12,127 bases of DNA from Polyangiaceae bacterium (GTDB lineage: Bacteria > Myxococcota > Polyangia > Polyangiales > Polyangiaceae), in the NCBI GenBank assembly GCA_025936205.1, contig JAICTU010000276.1, positions 1-12,127 on the forward strand, given 5' to 3'. Below are positions 6,275-12,127 of the stretch, in pieces (position 1 is the first letter of the stretch; each line of letters starts with the position of its first letter). A program made the translations under genes and the position numbers. Under the pieces are notes generated by a model that worked only from the letters and a program-made list of their open reading frames with translations, ran no database searches and was not told where the DNA came from.

Positions 6275-6400
6275 TCCAATGAAACTCCCGAGCATCGACG
6301 CCAGCCGACCACCGGCAAACGAGCTCACGCGGATGTTGTATCGACCCAATACGAATCGCAACCCAGTTTGTCTACGCTCTCCGTCTCGGTAACGGCACCT

Positions 6401-6439
6401 CTGGAGCGGCCGCTTAGCGCCGAAATTTCCCCGCTCCAG
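6401..6439. terminator. Nine-bp stem-loop between the DUF4105 and DUF4398 genes
   Basis: CTGGAGCGG (6401-6409) and CCGCTCCAG (6431-6439) form a perfect 9-bp stem with a 21-base loop. It begins about 75 bases past the stop of the DUF4105 gene and lies upstream of the DUF4398 gene on the same strand. A NotI-type palindrome, GCGGCCGC, spans 6406-6413. It may terminate the molybdoenzyme operon or act as an operator for the lipoprotein operon. There is no T-run. Confidence 0.4.
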
Positions 6440-6514
6440 CGCGCCAGGGTGCAGCGCAGGACTCTGTTGCCGCGCTCGGAAGCGCCCCCGAGCAGGTGGT
6501 GGGACCGCAGCCGC

Positions 6515-7909
6515 TCAGGCCAGGGGCGGTGAATCAGCACCGTGGCTCGGCGCGCGCGCCAGAACCCCGAGCGCGGGCCTACCCAGGCGCTCCCACACAC
6601 CAAAGCCCAAACCCAGCCAAATCGGCAGAAAAAGTGAGACAGCGGGCCCTGTCGACTGACGCAGGGGCGAGAGCAACAGCAAGAATGCGAGCACGGCGCT
6701 GACCACGCACGCGCCCACCAGCTTCATCATTAAGCGGGGCCGCCGTGGCCTCTGCCGCGCGAGGTCAAACGCCAGAGCCGGCAGCGCCAGCGCCCAGATC
6801 GGACACAGCAGCACATTCTGGTTCCAATAGGTGACATCGTGATCCGTCAGGAGCCAAAGTACGAGCAAGGCAGCGCCGAGCAAGCCCGCCAGCAGCCCCA
6901 TCGCGGAAACCCCGAGCGCTTGCAGCGCACGCCCTCCGGCCCCGGGAAGCCTCCCGAAGAGATACAACGCAGCGCCGAGGGCTATGCCGAGCACCAGCCA
7001 GCCCCAGCGAAAGCCCGTCACCCCGGTCGCCTCAGGGGGCCTGGCGGCTTCAAACAGCGTGTAATGCTCGCGAACCAGCGGGGCGCCGCTGGCGTCGGTC
7101 ACCTGCTCCAGCTTGGCTGCCACGCGCGAAGGCAAGAACATCTCGTCCCACTCGGTCACGGGCTGATCGATGAGCGGGCCCATCGCCAGATCGAGGCCGA
7201 AGAACAGGAATGGCGCCCCCACCGTCAAGCGGCGCGTATGCTGGCGATAGGTGAGCGCGGCCGGGCCGTGCGAGGCTGCGGCGAGCCGTCCATCAGTGAA
7301 GCGATCGACCACATCGCGGATGCGCGTGGCGCAGTTGTCGCGATAATAGTCGTATCGGTAGTAGGCGTTCTCCGGCTTCACATTCTCGTACAAGAACGCG
7401 CTCAAGGCCCGCGCCGCTTCCGGCGTCAGCGAAAGCTCCTGCACCGAGACGCTGCGGTTGGCTCGACGATACACCGCCAGCGTTTGCTGGAGCGTGCTCA
7501 CGCTCAGCCAGTAGCTGAGCTTGCCTTTCAAGAAGTCGAGGATCAGCCAGGGCGAATCGAAGCGGAAGGTGCCGTAGTTGAAGACGAGCTCGCGCCGCTG
7601 GGGCGGCTGGCGCGGATCGCTGAGCAAAATGGCGTCGTGACCGAACTTGGAGAAGGTTTCGTCGCCCGGGCCGAAGGTGATCACACTGACTTTGGGCGCA
7701 AGCGGATCCGGCGCCGTCTGCGCTCGCGCTGGAGCCACGCTGCCCAGCAGCAAGGCCGCCAGCAGACACAGCCCCGTGAGTAGGCGCCAGAAGAGGCGCG
7801 CCCTCAGGGCCCGCCCGAGAGTGTGACATAGAGCGCTGGCACCAGCGCACCTGCCATTGCGATCAACCCAGCGCGACCCAACAGCCCCTTGCGACCAGGA
7901 AACATCCAT
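6515..7909 (-). CDS. DUF4105 (Lnb N-terminal periplasmic domain) protein with C-terminal multi-pass membrane domain
   Basis: Numbering is from the ATG at 7909 (464 residues). A signal-like helix (38-63, ending APARAQ) precedes the DUF4105 domain (about 72-290). Its two conserved blocks are visible: FSKFGHDAIL with H91, and YRDNCATRIRDVVD with C193. The His/Cys pair suggests a papain-like active site, but activity is unproven for this family. Residues 302-440 hold about five membrane helices, so the domain would sit in the periplasm on a membrane base. The start is unclear. The ATG overlaps the PepSY gene by 106 bases and adds an odd 35-residue leader. A CTG at 7807, forming a CTGA overlap with that gene's stop, would give a normal signal peptide; no in-frame ATG, GTG or TTG lies between. 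It is the last gene of a likely operon with PepSY and molybdoenzyme genes. Confidence 0.83.
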   Translation of the reverse strand: MDVSWSQGAVGSRWVDRNGRCAGASALCHTLGRALRARLFWRLLTGLCLLAALLLGSVAPARAQTAPDPLAPKVSVITFGPGDETFSKFGHDAILLSDPRQPPQRRELVFNYGTFRFDSPWLILDFLKGKLSYWLSVSTLQQTLAVYRRANRSVSVQELSLTPEAARALSAFLYENVKPENAYYRYDYYRDNCATRIRDVVDRFTDGRLAAASHGPAALTYRQHTRRLTVGAPFLFFGLDLAMGPLIDQPVTEWDEMFLPSRVAAKLEQVTDASGAPLVREHYTLFEAARPPEATGVTGFRWGWLVLGIALGAALYLFGRLPGAGGRALQALGVSAMGLLAGLLGAALLVLWLLTDHDVTYWNQNVLLCPIWALALPALAFDLARQRPRRPRLMMKLVGACVVSAVLAFLLLLSPLRQSTGPAVSLFLPIWLGLGFGVWERLGRPALGVLARAPSHGADSPPLA

Positions 7910-8388
7910 AGACCTGTCAGCGACAATACCAGTAACCCCATGGCGTAGGCGTCCGCGATGTACGTCCAGGCCTTCTTGCCGCGATTCAAGTGTAGCCAGT
8001 TCGCCACCCGCAGGAAGAAGCGCGGCTCCTGGGTCTCTTCACTGACCCGACCGCTGCGCGTATCGATGCGCAGCGTGCTCCGATCCAAGACCACTTGCAG
8101 GGTCTGCTCGTCGCTGCGATACGACTCGCGAACGGGGGTCTGCAAACCGAGGCTCCGAGCAGCCGCTTCGGCGAGTTGCTCGTCGGAAGCGGGCAACGGC
8201 AGCGGCAACTGCCGTTCGCGGCTGATCTGGCGAAAATTCGGCTCCCAATCCGCAATGTGGTTCACCGCCAAGCCGGAGAGGGCGTACACGAAGGTCAGGC
8301 CCACGCAGAAATAGCCCAGGTCACGGTGGATGGCTCGCAGCCACAGACGCCAGCGAAAGCGCCGCCCGCCCCGACCGGCCTCAGCCAT
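7804..8388 (-). CDS. PepSY-associated membrane-helix protein
   Basis: This 194-residue protein has three predicted membrane helices (about 22-44, 143-163, 169-190) with a periplasmic PepSY-like segment between the first two (about 68-120). The pattern is typical of PepSY_TM proteins: HRDLGYFCVGLTFVYALSGL at the first helix, then NWLHLNRGKKAW and ADAYAMGLLVLSLTGLWMF at the second. H21, H44 and H133 lie near membrane edges and could bind haem, which would make it an electron-transfer partner for the adjacent molybdoenzyme; that is inference. ATG at 8388 is preferred over GTG at 8400, since GAAGAA precedes it and it overlaps the upstream stop by eight bases (ATGGCTGA). Such proteins sit beside sulfite-oxidase-fold enzymes in other proteobacteria too. 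Its own stop overlaps the possible start of the DUF4105 gene. Confidence 0.85.
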   Translation of the reverse strand: MAEAGRGGRRFRWRLWLRAIHRDLGYFCVGLTFVYALSGLAVNHIADWEPNFRQISRERQLPLPLPASDEQLAEAAARSLGLQTPVRESYRSDEQTLQVVLDRSTLRIDTRSGRVSEETQEPRFFLRVANWLHLNRGKKAWTYIADAYAMGLLVLSLTGLWMFPGRKGLLGRAGLIAMAGALVPALYVTLSGGP

Positions 8389-9097
8389 AGCGTTCTTCAC
8401 GCCAGGGGTCGGCGTGGTTATTGTAACCGCGGCGCTCCCAGAAACCGGGCTCGTCTCGGCTCACGAAACGCAGCCCAGTGAGCCATTTCGGGCTCTTCCA
8501 GAAGTACAGGTCGGGCACCAGCGCGCGAACCGGCGCCCCGTGCGGCGCGGGGAGCGGCTCACTGCCGAGCTGATACACGATGTGGGAGGCTGGGCTCAGT
8601 GCCTGCTGCAACGGCACATTCGCGGTATAGTCATGGGCAGCCTCGAAAATCACGTGTCGCGCGCTTGCCCGGGGCCGAGCCAGCTTCGCCAAGGCCTGGA
8701 TGGGCACGCCGGTAAAGCGCGCTCCGAGGACACTCCAGCCCGTCACACAATGCACGTCCGCGCTCACCTCCGTGGCTCCGAGCCGCGCCAGCTGCTCGAA
8801 GTCGAGCTCCAGCGCCTGCTCGACCTCCCCGGAGATGCGCAACCGAAAGTCCTTGCGCAGAGGGCTGCCAGGCTGCCCGCCCATCGGCTTGAGCGCCTGC
8901 AATACGCGTTGCCCCGGCGGGAGCCGAGGACGACCATCGGGTCTCTTCTCCTGCGTCTCCGCCCGGGCACCGGATTCCAATACGTAGAGCCCACCGAGCA
9001 CCGCCAGGGCTGTGCCGGCCGCTGCCTGCTGGATGAAACGTCGCCGGGACCGCAGCTCAGCCACTGCATCGAAATCCGAGTTCCACCGCTTTTCCAT
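8381..9097 (-). CDS. Tat-exported sulfite-oxidase-fold molybdopterin-dependent oxidoreductase
   Basis: This 238-residue enzyme is predicted to bind the molybdenum cofactor in the periplasm. The twin-arginine signal is plain: S17-RRRFI followed by a hydrophobic stretch (AAAGTALAVLGGLYVL). The cofactor cysteine is C117 in ADVHCVTGWS. Further family motifs are FTGVPI, AAHDYTANVPL and PHGAPVRALVPDLYFWKSPKWL, with GFWERRGYNNHADPW near the end. It has the sulfite oxidase / MsrP fold but is not clearly either enzyme, so the substrate is unknown. ATG at 9097 follows GGAGG (9101-9105) by only three bases; it is chosen because it puts the RR motif in a normal place. A longer frame opens at 9217 but has no signal-like start. 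It overlaps the PepSY gene by eight bases, implying coupled translation and probably shared electron transfer. Confidence 0.9.
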   Translation of the reverse strand: MEKRWNSDFDAVAELRSRRRFIQQAAAGTALAVLGGLYVLESGARAETQEKRPDGRPRLPPGQRVLQALKPMGGQPGSPLRKDFRLRISGEVEQALELDFEQLARLGATEVSADVHCVTGWSVLGARFTGVPIQALAKLARPRASARHVIFEAAHDYTANVPLQQALSPASHIVYQLGSEPLPAPHGAPVRALVPDLYFWKSPKWLTGLRFVSRDEPGFWERRGYNNHADPWREERYG

Positions 9098-9213
9098 CAG
9101 CCTCCGTATCGGTCGACGCGATCTACGACCTCCAACCCAATACGCGCCAGCTCGACCTTCGATACCCGACGAGCCTGATTCAGCCCGACGGCCAAGGCAC
9201 CTGCCCGTATGCC

Positions 9214-11883
9214 TCAATATTCGCGGTCACGCAGCTCACGGGGCAGGGGCTCGCTGGGCTTGCCTGCGCACAGGAGCCAGAGCTGGTGCGCTGCGCGCGT
9301 CGCGCCGATATGGAGCAAGTGGCGCGCTTCGTCGTCGACGGGGTAGGTCGACTGATTGACCTCCACCAAGACGACGTAGTCGAACTCCAAGCCTTTGACT
9401 TGCCGCAAATCGGTGACGTCCACGCCAGCCTTGAATGGGAAGTCCTGCTCGGCGATGCGGCGCAGATTCGGAATCTCCGCCTGGCGCAAGCCCGCGTGAA
9501 ACAAGTCCGCCTGTTCGGGGTAGCGCGCCACCACCGCCACGGAAGCCTGCGGCTCGTCGGCGCAGAGCTCGCGCAACGCCTCCGCGAGGAAGCCCACGGC
9601 ATCGCCCGTATGAGCGAACGTGAACAGCTCGACCGGGACACCGGCTCTCGTCGTCTGAGGTGGGCTGGCGCTCGCGAGATGTCCGAGCACCGCCTCTGCA
9701 AATTGCACAATCTGCTCCGTCGAGCGATAGCTGATGCGCAGCGGCTCGACCTGCACGTGCGAAAGCGACAGCTCCTCGAGTAGGTCTTTCCAACCCGTGA
9801 AGCCATTGTCCATGTGCAGGCGCTGGGCCACGTCGCCCGCCAACGTGATGCTCTGCCCGCCGCTCACCGTCTGCGTCAGCACGGCGAGCTCGACCGGGCT
9901 CAGATCCTGAGCTTCGTCGACCAGAATGTGCTCGTAGCTCAGCGCGTCCTGCCCGCCGGGGCGCAGCAATGGACCGCGCATGCGTTGATGCAGCCGCAGC
10001 AGCAACGTGTCGTCTTCGGGGTCCAGCTGCGCCTCGGGTAGCGATTCGGCTTCGACCACTGTGTCCAGCATGTCCGAATCGTTGGGCTCACGCTCGCCTG
10101 CCTCGCCGTCACTGTCGGCGGGGCGGCGCCCTTCGCCGCCATCGCGGCCCATGGCTTCGCGATCGATCGCCTCGCGGTCGACGGAGTCGCGCTCGATCCG
10201 CTCAGCGACGTCCCGCTCCAGCTGCTCGCGCTGGGAGCCTTCGCGATCGGCAGCGCGCCCGCGAGTGCGTGATTCTTTTTCGTCCGACTCCGCGCGCCTC
10301 GCGCCTCGCGCCTCCTCGCGCCGCTCCGCCGCCTCGCGGGCTCGCTCCAGCTCCAGGATGACGAGGGCGGACTGAGCCGCGCACCAGGTATGCGCCTGGT
10401 TCAGCTCCGCGCTGGAGAATTGCCCGGGAGCATGGCGCTGCATGGCGCTGGTCAGCTCCGGTAGATCGGTGATCAGCTCCGACCAGGCGCCCACCACGTC
10501 CTGGCTGAGGGCCAGGCCGCGCTTCACCTCGCGCAACAGGGGCCCCCGAGCGGGGGCCTGCGCGGACCCTTGCTCGAGCCAGCTGGCGAGCGCGTGCAGG
10601 CGGTGCGAGAGCGGCCGTTCGGGCTGGCTCGCGAAGCGCTGACGAACCTCCGCGAGCAACTCCGGGACTTCCGCCACGACCCGCTCGAAGCGCCCCTGGA
10701 GCGTGGTCGCAATCCCTTCGACGTGCTCGTCGATGGCGCGGAGCATCGCCGGGTGCTTCTTGAGCCGCGTGACCACGGCTGGGGTGTCCTCGGCATGCTT
10801 GCGCGTGAGCTCCGGGAAGTGGGTGGTGCGCAGGCGCGCGGCCCATTCGATGTAGGTGCGCACCCCGACACCCGTCACCTCGAGCGCGGGCAAGACCTGC
10901 GAGATGTAGCGCACCAGCGCCTGGTTGAACGCGATCACCAGCATCCGATCGGGGCGGAAGCGCCGCCGATCCTGAAACGCCAGGTAAGCCAGGCGGTGCA
11001 AACCGATCGTGGTCTTGCCGCTACCGGCGCCACCCTGGATCACGACCAGGCCCGAATCCGGCTTGGTGATCAGCTCGAACTGCCGCGGGTCGATCAGCGC
11101 GGTGATGGCCTTCAGGTGACGATCTTCGCCGCCATCATCGGTGCCGACGCCCAGCCTGCCCCGGCGATGGTGATCGGCACGCAGGGCCGAGCCCTGACCG
11201 CCCTGGAGGCGCAGGCCGGCCCCACCGCGCTTCCAGCCACCGTTGCTCGGATGCACGAATACGCCCTGCGGCGCTACAATGCGGCGCAGGCGTGAATCGA
11301 CGATGGTGAGGCTGCGGCGCGTGACGATTTCCCCCTCGACCTCGCGCTCGCCGAAGACCTCCTCGTAGCTGTCGCCTTCGTCGTAGCGGTAATACAGGCG
11401 ACTCACCGGCGCATCGCGCCAGTCCACGATCCGGACGGACGCGCGCGTGTCGACGTACGTGGAGCGACCGATCAGGATTTCGCGATTGCGACCTGCTTCG
11501 CGCAGGACCATTCGCCCAAAGTAGGGCGACTTGGCATCCACGTGCCCAACGCTCGACTGCCCCTGACGGGCCGCCAGATTCTGCAGCCGCTCCATCTGCT
11601 CGAGCAGGGGCGGCACATCCTCGAGACGGGCCTGCGCGATCTGATCACGGAGGTCGAGGAGCTGACGATCGTAGTCGATCAGCCGACGGGCAACCGCATT
11701 GGTCGGCTTCTCGCGCACGTGGGCTACCACCCGGGAGAGGCAGCGCTCCTCTTCACCCGTGATGGTCTGGAGCTCGGCATCCTCTTGCTCGGAGGCGGCC
11801 TGCTCCGACGCAGCGGAGTGGGCGTTTGCGGGAGGGTCAGAGTGGGGGGAGACCCCGTTGGAAGTGTGTTCGCTTTCGGACAC
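9214..11883 (-). CDS. HelD-like superfamily 1 (UvrD/Rep-type) helicase, probable RNA polymerase recycling factor
   Basis: This 889-residue ATPase belongs to the HelD branch of SF1 helicases. In Bacillus and actinobacteria these remove stalled RNA polymerase from DNA. After an acidic tail (1-40), residues 41-110 form a charged helical region, consistent with HelD's coiled coil that enters the polymerase secondary channel. The HelD signature follows: SPYFGRM (119-125), RIVDWRDAPVSRLYYRYDEG (151-170). Motor motifs are Walker A GGAGSGKT (284-291), Walker B DEAQ (656-659), AGDVAQRLH (682-690), ISYRST (717-722), VKGLEFDYVVLV (829-840) and GATRA (860-864). Between motifs Ia and II is a long charged insert (about 515-606) with pentapeptide repeats. 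The start is GTG at 11883 with only a weak CGAGA upstream; no in-frame ATG lies close by. The molybdoenzyme gene follows after 116 bases, which may or may not be the same transcript. Confidence 0.88.
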   Translation of the reverse strand: MSESEHTSNGVSPHSDPPANAHSAASEQAASEQEDAELQTITGEEERCLSRVVAHVREKPTNAVARRLIDYDRQLLDLRDQIAQARLEDVPPLLEQMERLQNLAARQGQSSVGHVDAKSPYFGRMVLREAGRNREILIGRSTYVDTRASVRIVDWRDAPVSRLYYRYDEGDSYEEVFGEREVEGEIVTRRSLTIVDSRLRRIVAPQGVFVHPSNGGWKRGGAGLRLQGGQGSALRADHHRRGRLGVGTDDGGEDRHLKAITALIDPRQFELITKPDSGLVVIQGGAGSGKTTIGLHRLAYLAFQDRRRFRPDRMLVIAFNQALVRYISQVLPALEVTGVGVRTYIEWAARLRTTHFPELTRKHAEDTPAVVTRLKKHPAMLRAIDEHVEGIATTLQGRFERVVAEVPELLAEVRQRFASQPERPLSHRLHALASWLEQGSAQAPARGPLLREVKRGLALSQDVVGAWSELITDLPELTSAMQRHAPGQFSSAELNQAHTWCAAQSALVILELERAREAAERREEARGARRAESDEKESRTRGRAADREGSQREQLERDVAERIERDSVDREAIDREAMGRDGGEGRRPADSDGEAGEREPNDSDMLDTVVEAESLPEAQLDPEDDTLLLRLHQRMRGPLLRPGGQDALSYEHILVDEAQDLSPVELAVLTQTVSGGQSITLAGDVAQRLHMDNGFTGWKDLLEELSLSHVQVEPLRISYRSTEQIVQFAEAVLGHLASASPPQTTRAGVPVELFTFAHTGDAVGFLAEALRELCADEPQASVAVVARYPEQADLFHAGLRQAEIPNLRRIAEQDFPFKAGVDVTDLRQVKGLEFDYVVLVEVNQSTYPVDDEARHLLHIGATRAAHQLWLLCAGKPSEPLPRELRDREY
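10144..10203 (-). repeat. Four tandem 15-base repeats inside the HelD-like gene
   Basis: Residues 561-580 read ERIER, DSVDR, EAIDR, EAMGR: four copies of a pentapeptide of form [ED]-x-[IVM]-[DEG]-R. The DNA repeats with the same 15-base period (compare GGCTTCGCGATCGAT with CGCCTCGCGGTCGAC on the plus strand). It sits in the middle of an Arg/Glu/Asp-rich insert and would make a charged helix or a disordered loop. Confidence 0.75.
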
Positions 11884-11922
11884 GGTCTCGAGAAATAGCC
11901 CGGAAATCGGGGGTCGGATCTT

Positions 11923-11973
11923 GTAGCACCGCCGCCAGTCCGGGATCTATCGTATACGTCCGGACCGTGCTAC
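11923..11973. promoter_or_regulatory. Nested inverted repeat upstream of the HelD-like gene
   Basis: Outer arms GTAGCAC (11923-11929) and GTGCTAC (11967-11973) enclose inner arms GTCCGG (11938-11943) and CCGGAC (11960-11965). Two further palindromes, CGTATACG (11951-11958) and GTCCGGAC (11958-11965), lie inside. It is 40 bp upstream of the start codon, where an operator or a 5'-UTR hairpin would act. No clear -35/-10 pair was found beside it. Confidence 0.35.
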
Positions 11974-12024
11974 TGCGGGTCATGCTCGGTGCAGACCGCG
12001 GGGACACCCCGCACCCGGAGTCAC

Positions 12025-12127
12025 GGGGGGGGGCCCCGCCGCCCCCCGGTGGGGGGGGGGGGGCCCGCCCCCCCCCCGAGAGCCGGGACAGGAAAAAACG
12101 ACAGAAGAGAGAAGAAACAAAAAAAAA
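12025..12127. other. Homopolymer-rich window end, probable sequence artefact
   Basis: Runs of nine G (12025-12033), thirteen G (12051-12063) and ten C (12068-12077) are followed by an A/G-only-like stretch ending in nine A's. Nothing like this occurs elsewhere in the window, and no gene or structure is supported here. It most resembles a low-quality read or contig end. Confidence 0.6.

Noticed and set aside
5183..6532. 449-residue rightward open frame across the two lipoprotein genes
   Set aside because: It is antisense to two genes with clear lipoprotein signals and an OmpA domain. Long antisense frames are expected in GC-rich DNA.
6839..7783. 314-residue rightward open frame across the DUF4105 gene
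   Set aside because: Antisense shadow of a gene with recognised DUF4105 motifs. The product is Arg/Gln/Glu-rich with no domain.
10570..11295. 241-residue rightward open frame across the HelD-like gene
   Set aside because: Antisense to conserved helicase sequence including the Walker A motif; no independent evidence for it.
11967..12127. Possible start of a rightward gene divergent from the HelD-like gene (GTG at 11967)
   Set aside because: Only about 20 plausible codons precede the homopolymer region, with no ribosome-binding site or recognisable motif.

Overview
The window is a stretch of GC-rich bacterial chromosome, very probably from a Gram-negative myxobacterium (Myxococcota, Polyangia-like). 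That placement is inference. It rests on the strong G/C bias at third codon positions, outer-membrane lipoprotein and OmpA genes, a Tat-exported molybdoenzyme, and a GYF / single-membrane-pass / TonB-like protein whose architecture resembles the myxobacterial gliding protein AgmX/GltJ. No plasmid, phage, transposon or CRISPR genes are visible, so this looks like ordinary chromosome with several uncharacterised proteins.

Left part (1-2711). A Bcp-type peroxiredoxin is cut by the left edge and reads leftward. It carries an unusual Lys/Ala-rich N-terminal tail and a well-formed promoter that places transcription initiation almost on the ATG (leaderless). Divergent from it is an unrecognised 154-residue protein. 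Then come a tRNA-Leu(CAA), about 490 bases with no convincing gene, a stand-alone CheY-like receiver protein, and a DUF721/DciA-like protein (probable replicative-helicase loader family). A 10-bp stem-loop separates this rightward block from the leftward genes beyond it.

Middle part (2726-6440). All genes read leftward. A GYF-domain protein has three poly-proline tracts, one membrane helix, a long disordered linker and a TonB-like C-terminal domain. Next is a GC-poorer spacer of about 630 bases, which contains an orphan intrinsic terminator pointing right. Then there are two adjacent envelope lipoprotein genes: a small DUF4398 lipoprotein followed by a DUF4398-coiled coil-OmpA lipoprotein, likely one operon that ties the outer membrane to peptidoglycan.

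Right part (6515-11883). Four leftward genes. A HelD-like superfamily 1 helicase, predicted to be an RNA-polymerase-recycling factor, carries a charged, repeat-containing insert. After 116 bases comes a tightly overlapping trio: a Tat-exported sulfite-oxidase-fold molybdoenzyme, a PepSY-type three-helix membrane protein, and a DUF4105 (Lnb-N) protein with a five-helix C-terminal membrane domain. The overlaps suggest translational coupling and a shared periplasmic redox or envelope function, which is unproven. Upstream of the helicase is a nested inverted repeat. The last ~110 bases are homopolymer G/C/A runs that look like a degraded contig end.

The items most worth following up are the molybdoenzyme-PepSY-DUF4105 cassette, the repeat insert in the HelD-like protein, the tailed peroxiredoxin with its leaderless promoter, and the orphan terminator that hints at an unannotated small RNA. 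Nothing here can be claimed as a demonstrated new system from sequence alone.
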